64,000 nucleotides of DNA. It comes from JBPRGH01 sp051418055. GTDB taxonomy: Bacteria; Bacteroidota; Bacteroidia; Cytophagales; Cyclobacteriaceae. Below are positions 55,330 to 64,000 of this stretch, piece after piece; within the stretch, counting starts at the first letter, position 1; the number at the start of each line of letters is the position of its first letter. A model generated the notes under the pieces. That model saw only the letters and a program-made list of their open reading frames with translations. It was not told where the DNA came from and did no database searches. The translations under genes were made by a program, and so were the position numbers. The stretch lies in the NCBI GenBank assembly GCA_051418055.1, contig JBPRGH010000085.1, positions 186,001 through 250,000 on the forward strand, read 5' to 3'.

Positions 55330-56679
55330 ATGGAATCTTTTGAAAATTTAAATATATCTAAGCAACTGCTTAATGCCATTGAAGATTTGGCGTTTGATAA
55401 TCCTACGCCAATACAAGAACAGGCATATCCGGTTATCCTTTCAGGTAAAAATGTAGTGGGTATCTCTCAAACAGGGACTGGTAAAACATTGGCCTACATG
55501 CTCCCAATATTACAACAATTGAAATTTTCAAAGGAAGTTAATCCGAGGATATTAATTTTAGTACCTACCAGAGAACTTGTGATGCAGGTTTTAGAAAATA
55601 TTAATAGCTATACTAAATATATGAATGTAAGGGTTTTGGGAGTATTTGGAGAAGCAAATATCACCAAGCAAAAGCAAGCTATTGCCGAAGGATTGGATAT
55701 ACTGGTAGCTACTCCCGGCAGGCTTTATGATTTGGTATTAAGCGGATCCCTGAGTCTTAAAGGAATTAAGAAATTAGTCATTGATGAAGTTGATGTTATG
55801 CTTGACCTGGGATTCAGGCCACAGCTCACTAATATCTTTGACCTGCTGCCCGTACGCAGACAAAACATTATGTTTTCAGCAACAATGACCGCTGATGTCG
55901 ATGCTCTGATTGATGATTTTTTTGTTACGCCCACTAAAATTTCTATTGCTATAAGTGGCACACGTTTGGAAAATATATCTCAGCAGTCTTATCCAGTTAA
56001 AAATTTTTATACCAAAGTCAATTTGCTAATTCATTTGCTAAATGACAGACAAGAGTATCATAAGGTTTTGGTTTTTGTATCCAGTAAAGTGGTGGCTGAT
56101 AGATTAAATAACAGCCTGGAGGAATTATTTGGCTCTTCAATCGCTGTCATACATTCCAATAAGTCACAGAATTACAGAATACGATCAGTTGAGGAATTTG
56201 AAAGTGGTGAAAAAAGAATATTAATAGCTACGGATGTCATATCCCGGGGATTGGATTTAGATAAAGTATCACACGTAATAAATTTTGATACACCCGGATA
56301 TCCGGAAAATTATATTCACCGTATTGGCAGAACAGGTAGAGCAGCACAGCAGGGTAAAAGCATATTGTTTTTCACCCCTGAGGAAGAAGAGGCAAAAGCA
56401 GCCATAGAGGCACTCATGTCATATCAGATACCAATAACAGATTTCCCTGATGAAGTATTAGTTGTTGATACTTTGGCTCCGGAAGAGAAGCCTAAAAACT
56501 CCGTCAGTAATTATATTCCCAACTCGAAAAAGATAAATTCGGAACCAGGTTTTCATGAAAAGAGTGCTAAAAATAAAAAAGTAAACTTAGGAGGCTCCTA
56601 TAAAAGAAAGCTGGCGGCAAAGTATAAAAAGCCATTAAAGCGGGGTGATAAAAATGCAAATAAGAGCAATAAAAAATAA
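55330..56679 (+). CDS. DEAD-box RNA helicase (DEVD variant) with basic C-terminal tail
   Basis: A 449-residue ATP-dependent RNA helicase. The Q motif (NPTPIQEQA), Walker A (TGTGKT, Lys52), PTREL, TPGR, motif II, SAT and HRIGRTGRAA are all present. Motif II reads Asp-Glu-Val-Asp (151-154) instead of DEAD, a tolerated change. The last about 75 residues are rich in Lys and Asn and probably bind RNA. Such proteins unwind short RNA helices in ribosome assembly or mRNA decay, often in the cold. Cytoplasmic, transcribed alone. It stands between the LuxR gene and the hydrolase genes, with a palindrome copy upstream. Confidence 0.93.
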   Translation: MESFENLNISKQLLNAIEDLAFDNPTPIQEQAYPVILSGKNVVGISQTGTGKTLAYMLPILQQLKFSKEVNPRILILVPTRELVMQVLENINSYTKYMNVRVLGVFGEANITKQKQAIAEGLDILVATPGRLYDLVLSGSLSLKGIKKLVIDEVDVMLDLGFRPQLTNIFDLLPVRRQNIMFSATMTADVDALIDDFFVTPTKISIAISGTRLENISQQSYPVKNFYTKVNLLIHLLNDRQEYHKVLVFVSSKVVADRLNNSLEELFGSSIAVIHSNKSQNYRIRSVEEFESGEKRILIATDVISRGLDLDKVSHVINFDTPGYPENYIHRIGRTGRAAQQGKSILFFTPEEEEAKAAIEALMSYQIPITDFPDEVLVVDTLAPEEKPKNSVSNYIPNSKKINSEPGFHEKSAKNKKVNLGGSYKRKLAAKYKKPLKRGDKNANKSNKK

Positions 56680-56820
56680 GGTATAGCTTTTTTCGCTAAC
56701 CCGGAGAATGCCTACCCAGTTCAGAAACAATTTAGTTAATCAGAGTAAATTATACGTATCTTTTACAAGGAGGATTTCAGCTGTAGTTTAATTCACCTGG
56801 TTTGTATCAGGATTTAAAAT

Positions 56821-56838
56821 ATCCCCATAAATGAGGAT
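56821..56838. promoter_or_regulatory. 18-bp palindrome family, copy 3 (consensus)
   Basis: ATCCCCATAAATGAGGAT, exact consensus, preceded by AAAAT and followed by GTTTTC. It ends 66 bases before the first possible start of the beta-lactamase-like gene. Confidence 0.7.
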
Positions 56839-56904
56839 GTTTTCTCAGTTTTTATCTGCTTAAATTGAAAGTCTCAAGTATTCTGCTTAAAACTACACTT
56901 AATT

Positions 56905-58512
56905 ATGGTACAGTCAAGAAAATTTCAAATGCAAAATATAGGTGTAATAATAAATTTTAAGCTGGTTCTATTCCTCGTATTTATAACCATTGCCTTTTGC
57001 CCACTCCACGCACAGGATGTGGAGGTGCCCCATACCCGTACCTTTCCGGGCATTGAAAATCCTTCGTTCCCTTATGCGCAACCGGAAGAGGTGGGGCTAT
57101 CCGGTGAAAAACTAAACCGGCTGGGCGATGAAATAGAAAGTTGGGTTGTTAATGGAGAATTGGTGGGTGGCGAACTGCTGATTGTCAAAGATGGGAAAGC
57201 CGTCTTTCACGAGGCGTACGGGTGGGCCGATCGTGAAGAGCGCCGGCCGATGGAGCGGAACTCGATCTTCTCGATCAAGTCGATGTCAAAACCTTTCACG
57301 GCCACGGCTGTGCTTATTTTGGCTGAGCAAGGCAAGCTCTCTCTCGACGACCTTGTGAGCCGGTATATTCCTGGATTCGCGGGTGACGTGCGGACGACGA
57401 TCCGCCATCTCCTCACCCACACAAGTGGGTATACAGGTCTTCGCGATACCGGGGACTTTGACAGACTGAGGGACTGGGTCGAGAGCCTGGCCAGGGATAC
57501 ACCTTCCTCCCCCTTCGAAGAATACAGCTACTCCGACTTCAACTCCGCTGCCCTTGGTTACATTGTCGAGACCATCTCGGCCACCACACTGGACGTATTT
57601 ATTGAGGAGTGGATCCTTGATCCCCTCGGGCTCGACGAAACATTCACAGCCTTTACACCCAATGCACCATGGGCGGCGCGGGTGAATAGCCGTTACCGCT
57701 GGAATGAGGACTCCGAAATTTATAGGAAATACTGGTCCAACAGGAGCCCCCAATACAGTAATTTCTACCCCGCGGCGTGGGGTCTCTGGGCTACAGCGAT
57801 GGATTATGCGGCGTTTATGGCGATGTGGATGAACAAGGGCCACAACGGAGGCGTGCGGTTGCTCTCGGAGGAGATGGTTGAAGAGGCGCTACGATCCCAC
57901 ACTTCTTTTGCGGCTCATGTCCGCGGTTATGCATGGCAAATGAAGGAGGCCCCAAGGTTAGGCGGCATGCCTTTTGTCTTCTCCCATGGCGGGGTCGACG
58001 GCACACTGGCTGTGGCCTTCCCGGCTGAGAACGCCATCATAATTTACCTCACACAATCTCGGGGGCTTGAGCACCGCAGGGCTCTTATGAACAGGTTGGG
58101 CATGCTTGAGATTTTCGATGGCCCCGGTCCCTACTCCGATAACCTCGTGTGGGCAGGTGACCATGAGGTGGTTGAGGCTGAGCTGACTCCGGAAGAACAA
58201 GTCCGATATGTGGGAACCTATCGGGGCAGGAACACAGGTGGAGAAAACAAACCCGAAATTTTCGTGCGCGTATGGGAGGAGGGCGTTCGGCTCCACATAC
58301 AGGTAGGAAAAGAGGTGTTGGCGGATTGGCGCTTGCACCTCGTGCCCCTCGGTGGTCACTGCTTTTCCATGGGTCGCTACCGGGATGAGCAGCTAGAAGC
58401 GATCAGCCCCGTAGCCATTCGGTTTACGGTTGAGAACGGTAGGGCGAAGACGTTGGAGGTCGTGAGAGAAAATAAGGTTTTATTCTCTGGGGAGCGCGTT
58501 GATCTGGAGTAG
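56905..58512 (+). CDS. Beta-lactamase-like serine hydrolase, exported; G+C-rich and probably acquired
   Basis: A 535-residue class C beta-lactamase/penicillin-binding-like hydrolase. A signal peptide runs to about residue 37 (ATG 56929 would shorten it). The SxxK catalytic pair Ser126 and Lys129 lies in SMSKP, with YSDFNS as the second motif and HGGVDG as the third. A C-terminal beta domain (about 430-535) resembles the DUF3471 type. It may be a D-aminopeptidase or esterase rather than a true beta-lactamase. The block 57361-57420 has 37 of 60 G+C, against 22 of 60 in 56041-56100 of the helicase gene. The first about 100 bases are AT-rich like the host, so the foreign part begins near 57000. 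Confidence 0.88.
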   Translation: MVQSRKFQMQNIGVIINFKLVLFLVFITIAFCPLHAQDVEVPHTRTFPGIENPSFPYAQPEEVGLSGEKLNRLGDEIESWVVNGELVGGELLIVKDGKAVFHEAYGWADREERRPMERNSIFSIKSMSKPFTATAVLILAEQGKLSLDDLVSRYIPGFAGDVRTTIRHLLTHTSGYTGLRDTGDFDRLRDWVESLARDTPSSPFEEYSYSDFNSAALGYIVETISATTLDVFIEEWILDPLGLDETFTAFTPNAPWAARVNSRYRWNEDSEIYRKYWSNRSPQYSNFYPAAWGLWATAMDYAAFMAMWMNKGHNGGVRLLSEEMVEEALRSHTSFAAHVRGYAWQMKEAPRLGGMPFVFSHGGVDGTLAVAFPAENAIIIYLTQSRGLEHRRALMNRLGMLEIFDGPGPYSDNLVWAGDHEVVEAELTPEEQVRYVGTYRGRNTGGENKPEIFVRVWEEGVRLHIQVGKEVLADWRLHLVPLGGHCFSMGRYRDEQLEAISPVAIRFTVENGRAKTLEVVRENKVLFSGERVDLE

Positions 58513-58633
58513 AAGTAGATGTAGTTCAAAGGAGGTTTGAGCGACCAAAAGAGGTAAAAAATATTCGAAGTGGCGAAGAGGCCGGAAGCGTGTCCTGTCG
58601 GCTGCAATGGGATTGATAAAGAAGTTAAAAAAT

Positions 58634-58651
58634 ATCCCCATAAATGAGGAT
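58634..58651. promoter_or_regulatory. 18-bp palindrome family, copy 4 (consensus)
   Basis: ATCCCCATAAATGAGGAT. The next about 35 bases (to TTCTTACTTTTAC) are shared with copy 5 apart from small changes. It lies 138 bases before the preferred amidohydrolase start at 58790. Confidence 0.7.
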
Positions 58652-58789
58652 GTTTTCCTGTTGTTTAGTTTCTTACTTTTACCAAACTCAAGCATCAAAA
58701 ATATTTAATTGCTTCAGATAAAAATTTGGTCTAATGATGCGGAGCTTTCTGAAAGAAATGGAGCGGCAAAAAAATTAATTAATATAAAA

Positions 58790-60103
58790 ATGAAAAAAAT
58801 AATCAGCCTGTTTACAATTGGAATCATTCTTCTACTGATGGCCTACACTCCGAGTCCAGAGGCGGACCTGATCATCACCAACGCCAGGATCATCATTGGT
58901 ACGGGAGAAGTTATTGAAAATGGAACTATCTTAATTAAAGGAAACAGGATCCTTTCTATAGAAAAGCAGGGTGTCTCAGCTGAAGGATCAAATATTGTTG
59001 ATGCAGGCGGGAAAACTATACTTCCCGGATTAATTGATACCCATATTCACTTGCTCATCGAAGATATGACCTCTCAACCCAGGAGTAGAGAAGAACTGGA
59101 AAGTTTTATCAGGAACCGTCTCCCGGATCGTCTTCAGGCTTATCTCAAAACTGGAATTACCTCTGTAATGTCTACCGGAGATTTCTGGCCGGCCATTAAA
59201 GGAGTACGCGATAGCATTCGTTCCGGAAGTCTTTCAGGGCCACGAATATTTACTTCAGGACCTGTCTTTACCGTTCCGGGCGGACATCCAGCTGTTACAA
59301 TTTGCGGAAGTTTATTTAATGAGGAAGGCAACAATCCCTGGTGCCGCGAGCATATAGCTGTTGAAGTGGATACTCCATTAGAGGCCCGTAATGCCGTTGA
59401 CAAACTTGCTAGGCAAGGAGTTGATTTCATAAAAATGGTTTATGATGATACCAGTCCTCCCAATGTTGAACAGCTGAAAACTGAGGTGATGAAGGAGATT
59501 ATAGCAGCATCACATGAACAGGGACTGCAGGTTTACGCTCATATTAATAAAATAGAAGATGCTGTCATCGCTGTCGAATCAGGCCTGGACGGCCTTGTCC
59601 ACACTCCAAAAGCTTCTCAGCCAATTCAGCGGGATATGCTGGTAGAGATGATTCAGGTAAATAATATTACCACGACAACTACCTCTGTTGACCTTGATAA
59701 TTTAAGGTTGAGGTTTGCTAGTGAGGGAAAGGAAAATATATCTAAATGGTTTAAAAAGACGCTATCAGATCAACAGCTAACTATTGCACAACTCGCGACA
59801 GTGAGCGACCACCTGATCAATCTTGGAACAGATACTCCTCAACTGATGCCGGAAGAAGCGTATTACCGGGAGATAGAGCTGGCTATCGAAGCGGGGCTCA
59901 CACCCGATCAGGTTATTAAAGCGGCAACCCGGAATGCAGCTGCTCATATGGGACAGGAAAATGATCTCGGAACTGTCGAAGCTGGCAAGCTGGCCGACTT
60001 GATTTTGGTGGACGGCAACCCACTTGAAGATATTTCTTTACTGCAAAACATCAAATTGGTTATAAAAGACGGAGAGATTGTTATTGACAATAGAGAATTA
60101 TAA
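58790..60103 (+). CDS. Exported metal-dependent amidohydrolase
   Basis: A 437-residue member of the amidohydrolase superfamily, near imidazolonepropionase and Xaa-Pro dipeptidase types. After a signal segment (MKKIISLFTIGIILLLMAY) come the small N-terminal beta-domain, the metal-binding LPGLIDTHIHLL, the Lys in FIKMVYDD that is carboxylated in many relatives, His in YAHINK, GLDGLVHTP, and the metal-binding Asp in GTDTPQLMP. ATKNAA-type and GKLADLILVDGNPL endings are as usual (here ATRNAAAH). ATG 58790 is preferred to 58709, since the extra 27 residues are polar and spoil the signal peptide. The substrate is unknown, but exported amidohydrolases of this type act on cyclic amides or dipeptides. 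Confidence 0.88.
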   Translation: MKKIISLFTIGIILLLMAYTPSPEADLIITNARIIIGTGEVIENGTILIKGNRILSIEKQGVSAEGSNIVDAGGKTILPGLIDTHIHLLIEDMTSQPRSREELESFIRNRLPDRLQAYLKTGITSVMSTGDFWPAIKGVRDSIRSGSLSGPRIFTSGPVFTVPGGHPAVTICGSLFNEEGNNPWCREHIAVEVDTPLEARNAVDKLARQGVDFIKMVYDDTSPPNVEQLKTEVMKEIIAASHEQGLQVYAHINKIEDAVIAVESGLDGLVHTPKASQPIQRDMLVEMIQVNNITTTTTSVDLDNLRLRFASEGKENISKWFKKTLSDQQLTIAQLATVSDHLINLGTDTPQLMPEEAYYREIELAIEAGLTPDQVIKAATRNAAAHMGQENDLGTVEAGKLADLILVDGNPLEDISLLQNIKLVIKDGEIVIDNREL

Positions 60104-60148
60104 TGTAGAAATCACAAATTACCTTCAACATATTATCTTTCCAACCCT

Positions 60149-60185
60149 CTGGTCTGTGTCCCCACTCTGTGTCCCCACAGACCAG
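60149..60185. repeat. Inverted repeat with internally duplicated core
   Basis: CTGGTCTGTG (60149-60158) pairs with CACAGACCAG (60176-60185). The sequence between contains a second copy of TCTGTGTCCCCAC, as if the 55033 element had gained a tandem duplication of 13 to 14 bases. It is directly before palindrome copy 5. Confidence 0.55.
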
Positions 60186-60210
60186 TAGAGCAAACACCGT
60201 CACCCAAAAT

Positions 60211-60228
60211 ATCCCCATAAATGAGGAT
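60211..60228. promoter_or_regulatory. 18-bp palindrome family, copy 5 (consensus)
   Basis: ATCCCCATAAATGAGGAT, preceded by AAAAT and followed by GTTTTTTT and a stretch shared with copy 4. It ends 59 bases before the penicillin-acylase-type gene. Confidence 0.7.
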
Positions 60229-60287
60229 GTTTTTTTATTGTTTAAGTTCTTACTTTTACTGTTTACAACAGGTTATGAATTGATAGA

Positions 60288-62453
60288 ATGCAAAAAGAAA
60301 TTTCATCCTTCCTGATTTTAACACTCATTATCTCTTTTGCTGGCTTATCAGCAAAAAGTCAACCTACTGATAATACTATTGACCCTGAAAAAACAGCCAA
60401 AGAAGTAACCATCTTCCGTGACAATTTTGGAGTCCCTCATATTTATGGGAAGACGGATGAAGCCACTGTATTTGGTTTAGCCTATGCCCGGGCTGAAGAT
60501 CAATTTGAAGCAATTGAACATGCTTTTATCAAAAGACTGGGCAGGGCAGCTGAAGTAGATGGAGAGAAAGGATTATATAATCCTGATGATTCCGGCTATG
60601 ACATTTTAGTACATGCCTATCAGATAAATGAAATGGCCAAACAGGAGTATGAAAACCTAAGCCCTAAGCTGAAGAAAATATGTGATGCCTACGCGACAGG
60701 GCTTAATTATTACCTTGAAAAAAATCCTCAGCAAGAAGTAAAACTATTACATCATTTTGAACCATGGTACGTAATAGCCAATAGCCGCAGCTGGTGGTGG
60801 CTTAGCAGAGCTCAATCGAATTTATCGAAGGTAGAGGTTGAAGAGAATGGGGAATTTCAGGTGGAAACCAACAATCGGGGATCTAACACTTGGGCTATAG
60901 GTCCGAATAAAACTGCCAATGGCAGCACAATGCTTTTAATTAATCCTCATATTTCCATGGACATACCTCAATATGAAGTTCATTTAATGAGTGATGAAGA
61001 TTTGAACATAAATGGAATTGTAGGTTTTGGTACTTTTATATTTCCATATGCCGGGTTTAATGAGAATTTAGGTTGGTCTGTAACTGTTAACGAGCCAGAT
61101 GTGGTGGATTCATATAAAATAACCTTTGACCATCCTTCTGATCCTTTGAAATACAGGTTTGGAGACGAATATTTAACTGCAGAAGTTTTTACAAAAGAAA
61201 TAAAAATAAAAACCGATAGTGGGGTTATTAGCAGGCCTTTTTCTTTTAAAAAGACAGTTCATGGCCCCATTCTTAAAGAAGGAAACGGTCAAGCCATTGC
61301 TTATCGTATGGCGGGTGTAGATACCGGAGGATTACTGGAACAAATGTATGAAATGGCTAAGGCAAAGAACCTGCAGGAATGGAAAAATGCAGTTTCCAAA
61401 ACTGCCATATCCTCCCATAACCTGATGTATGCGGATCGTGAAGGAAACATCTTTTATTTATATAATGGAAACATACCTGTTCGTGATACCACCTATAACT
61501 GGAAAGAGATATTAGATGGAAGTGACCCGGGTACTTTTTGGAAAGGATATCATCCAATCGATCAACTCCCTCAACTCCTTAATCCTCCTACGAACTATCT
61601 TCAAAATTGCAATACCTCACCCTTTAATACCACTAACTCAATTAATCCTGATCCGGCTGATTACCCGGCATATATGACATATTATGAAGATACATCAAAT
61701 TTAAGATCAATTAGATCTAAGCAACTCCTGGAAAAATCATCTAATCTAACGCTGAATAGTCTTCAGGAACTGATAATGGATACCTATAATACTATGGCTG
61801 AAACATATATCGAAATGTTGGAGTCGGAATGGTTATCAATTAAAAATGAAGATCCCGTGCGTTATGAAAAGCTAAAAGAACCTGTTCAGGCATTAATCAA
61901 TTGGAATAGATATAGTAATAAAGATTCATACGAAACTACTTTATACACATTATGGGCTGACGGTATGATCTCCTATATGTATGAGAATAAAGGTGTTATG
62001 CCAGCGCAACTGGATGCATATGAAAGAGGCATAGATATTCTTATTAAACATTTTGGGAATTGGCGTATTCCATACAGAAATATAGTCCGGCATCAAAGAT
62101 TAGAAAGTAATAACTACTCTGTAGATCCAGATAAACCGAGTTATCCTACTGATGGAAACCTGGGTAGCTTTTTTGGTACTATGTTCTGTATGAATTATTC
62201 TTTTTATAATGGAAAAGATGTAACCAGAAGAGTAAGGCGTGGGAATTCTTATGTATCCATAATTGAATTCGGTGAAGAAGTGAAAGCAAAATCTATTTTA
62301 AACTACGGACAAAGCTCGCGTCCTAATTCTCCTCACTATATTGACCAGGCCGAAATGTTTGCCAATGGAGAGATGAAGCCGGTACTGTTTAAGATGGAGG
62401 ATATCCTGAATAACCTGAAAGTGAAATATCACCCTGGGGAGGAAAATAAATAA
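60288..62453 (+). CDS. Penicillin acylase-type Ntn hydrolase, exported
   Basis: A 721-residue precursor of the penicillin amidase S45 family. A signal peptide (about 1-24) precedes the alpha chain (TIFRDNFGVPHIYGKTDEA, seen in part; YARAEDQF). The self-cleavage site is NNRG/SNTWAIGP, making Ser199 the N-terminal nucleophile of the beta chain. NPHISMDIPQYE and the Asn in NEPDVVDSYK support the active site. Members hydrolyse amide bonds of beta-lactams, N-acyl homoserine lactones or N-acyl amino acids; the substrate cannot be chosen from sequence. Probably periplasmic. It follows palindrome copy 5 and lies 30 bases before the alpha/beta hydrolase gene, so the two may be co-transcribed. Confidence 0.93.
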   Translation: MQKEISSFLILTLIISFAGLSAKSQPTDNTIDPEKTAKEVTIFRDNFGVPHIYGKTDEATVFGLAYARAEDQFEAIEHAFIKRLGRAAEVDGEKGLYNPDDSGYDILVHAYQINEMAKQEYENLSPKLKKICDAYATGLNYYLEKNPQQEVKLLHHFEPWYVIANSRSWWWLSRAQSNLSKVEVEENGEFQVETNNRGSNTWAIGPNKTANGSTMLLINPHISMDIPQYEVHLMSDEDLNINGIVGFGTFIFPYAGFNENLGWSVTVNEPDVVDSYKITFDHPSDPLKYRFGDEYLTAEVFTKEIKIKTDSGVISRPFSFKKTVHGPILKEGNGQAIAYRMAGVDTGGLLEQMYEMAKAKNLQEWKNAVSKTAISSHNLMYADREGNIFYLYNGNIPVRDTTYNWKEILDGSDPGTFWKGYHPIDQLPQLLNPPTNYLQNCNTSPFNTTNSINPDPADYPAYMTYYEDTSNLRSIRSKQLLEKSSNLTLNSLQELIMDTYNTMAETYIEMLESEWLSIKNEDPVRYEKLKEPVQALINWNRYSNKDSYETTLYTLWADGMISYMYENKGVMPAQLDAYERGIDILIKHFGNWRIPYRNIVRHQRLESNNYSVDPDKPSYPTDGNLGSFFGTMFCMNYSFYNGKDVTRRVRRGNSYVSIIEFGEEVKAKSILNYGQSSRPNSPHYIDQAEMFANGEMKPVLFKMEDILNNLKVKYHPGEENK

Positions 62454-62483
62454 TATTCAAAAATATTGAAATACTGTTAAATA

Positions 62484-63961
62484 ATGAGCTATAAAATTTT
62501 ATTTCTGTTCCCCTTATTGTTTACTATAAATATATCATTTGCACAGCAACAGGAGGTTGAAATATGTGATTGTCCCTATGATACATCAACGATGGAAGCC
62601 TCAAAAATCTTGTGTGGCAAACTGACAGTTCCGGAAAACAGGAGCCGACCCCAAGGAAGGCAACTGCAGATCTTTTTTACCGTTATCGAACCAGAAAATG
62701 CTACCGGGGATCCGGTGGTGGTTCTTCCCGGTGGGCCTGGTATTGCACCTGTTGGAGGACCCTTTGTTCCCCGCATCAGGCAGTGGATACCTAAGGACCG
62801 TACACTTATTGTCTTTGATCCAAGAGGCACTGGCCATTCCGGCCCAATCATGTGCCCTGAACTCAATGATACATGGGGTACAATAGCTGCCCTGGATTTG
62901 GAGATCGAAGAAGAGCGTAACGTAAAGCTGGGCCTGGCGCTTGCCGTGACAAACTTCTCAGGGAGGGGGTTAATCTAACAGCCTACAACAGTTTTACTGT
63001 CGCCCGTGATGTGGATGAGCTTATGAAGGTGCTCGGTTATTCGCGTTATAATCTTTTTGGTGGCTCTTATGGGGTTCCAATGTCAGTGGCTATCATACGC
63101 CTTTTTCCTGAAAAAGTCCGAAGTGCCACGCTCGTAGGCGGACCGGGTATTTCCGCGTCGGAGCTTTTAAAAATGGATGTCCCAAATTTTGCCCGGGCTC
63201 TTAACCTGTTGTTTGGAAAATGTAAAAATGATCCGAAATGCCGGGAGCTTTATCCCGATCTTGAATCCGATTTTTACCATGTATATCAAAAGTTGAAAAG
63301 AGATCCTCTCACTCTAAAAGTAGACACTGCAGAATTCAGGTCCTCCCTTTTTACGCTAAATTCCCAGGATTACATAAATGTCATTTACTGGCTCCTGGCC
63401 CGTGAAACAAGAGTGAGATACCTGCCCAGATTGATCCAGGCTTTTAAGAATAAGGAGATGGAAGTAATTAAACGGATAATAGAGAGGGAGTTCGGAGGAC
63501 TGGGTTCCGAAGGCAGCCGTATGGGTATCTCCGTTTTATGTTATGATGCCTACACCCATCGATCAAAAAAAGAATGGGAAACTGCTGCGGAATCTTTTCC
63601 GGCAGCTTTAAAGGAAATCACCTATTTTTTACGTCCCTGTGAATATTGGTCCGGTCAATATGCCCCGGCTAATTGGCAAATGCCTTTCAAAAGTAAGGTA
63701 CCTGCATTTATAATTACCGGAGAATTAGATCCCATGAATCCACCGGAAGCCGGAGAAAGCTTTTTGCAATGGTTTGAAAATGCACAGCATGTTACTATTC
63801 CGGGAATGGCTCATATCCCACCTTCGGCAAGAGAAGAAGATTGCTGGACTGCGATGATCAGGGATTTTATCCGGGATCCACTGGAAAAAGTCAATAAACA
63901 ATGTATAGCAGAGATTCCTGATACAAAATTTATTCATGCGCTTCCAAAATGGGCAAAATAA
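62484..63961 (+). pseudogene. TAP-type alpha/beta hydrolase (peptidase S33-like), split by a frameshift
   Basis: Two frames make one protein of about 490 residues. The first (62484-62978) has a signal peptide, VVLPGGPG (oxyanion region) and DPRGTGHSGP. The second (homology from 62939; first ATG 63011) has the nucleophile elbow FGGSYGVPMS, then ITGELDPMNPPEAG with the Asp, and PGMAHIPP with the His. Near 62938 the family-like sequence continues as ACRDKLLREGVNLTAYN in the -1 frame, so one base appears to be missing. Intact relatives release N-terminal peptides or act on esters. This copy is either inactive or a sequencing error; all catalytic residues are still encoded across the two frames. 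Confidence 0.8.
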
Positions 63962-64000
63962 AGGGTGGGATAAAAAATTAGCTTTGCAATAATAATATTA

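Noticed and set aside
57286..58359. Minus-strand frames of 185 and 133 codons opposite the G+C-rich hydrolase
   Set aside because: High G+C reduces chance stop codons, so long antisense frames are expected; the plus-strand protein has all catalytic motifs.
54866..60228. CRISPR array from the repeated 18-mers
   Set aside because: Copies are hundreds to thousands of bases apart with genes between them, and no cas gene is present.

Overview
The window looks like a chromosomal segment of a Gram-negative polysaccharide-degrading Bacteroidota, probably of the Cytophagales type. The evidence is a SusC/SusD pair, a hybrid two-component sensor (HTCS), type IX secretion sorting domains on two glycanases, many lipoprotein enzymes, AT-rich intergenic DNA and no obvious Shine-Dalgarno sequences. 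The genus cannot be named from the sequence alone. No rRNA, tRNA, CRISPR array, transposase or phage gene was seen.

Layout. (1) 1-2161: 3' part of a ligase-associated DEXH helicase, its partner phosphoesterase PdeM, and an overlooked 52-residue membrane protein. (2) 2222-19980: GH26, HTCS regulator, then susC-susD-two surface glycan-binding lipoproteins-GH26-GH9. (3) 19982-27106, minus strand: operon lacI-GH67-SDR-GH10-GH9. (4) 27311-32019, plus strand: divergent operon GH3-GH30-GH43. (5) 32048-40035, minus strand: uxaC-kdgK-KDPG aldolase-TRAP transporter (DctP, DctQ, DctM), then a sialate-O-acetylesterase-type esterase. (6) 40480-45983, plus strand: xylB-xylA-xylose/H+ symporter-uxuA. Blocks 2 to 6 form one hemicellulose (glucuronoxylan, perhaps also glucomannan) locus. 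Surface enzymes cut the chain; GH67, GH3, GH43 and the esterase strip side groups and oligomers. Xylose goes through XylA/XylB, and glucuronate goes through UxaC, a likely SDR fructuronate reductase, UxuA, KdgK and KDPG aldolase to pyruvate and glyceraldehyde 3-phosphate. Four matching 14-bp palindromes upstream of susC, in the lacI/GH3 gap and in the uxaC/xylB gap suggest that one LacI-type repressor ties the locus together.

(7) 46337-49284: a macroglobulin-like protein with a TonB-receptor plug domain but no barrel, and a YtoQ-family protein. (8) 49582-53965: a tight three-gene operon of an ATP-grasp ligase, an unrecognised protein with a papain-like Gln/Cys/His/Asn arrangement, and an alanine-racemase-fold protein; this is a candidate undescribed peptide or amino-acid system. 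(9) 54016-63961: a PAS-LuxR regulator, a DEAD-box helicase, and four exported hydrolases (beta-lactamase-like, amidohydrolase, penicillin-acylase-type Ntn hydrolase, frameshifted TAP alpha/beta hydrolase). Five copies of an 18-bp palindrome precede the regulator and several of these genes, which suggests a compact, undescribed regulon. The beta-lactamase-like gene is much richer in G+C than its surroundings and was probably acquired by transfer.
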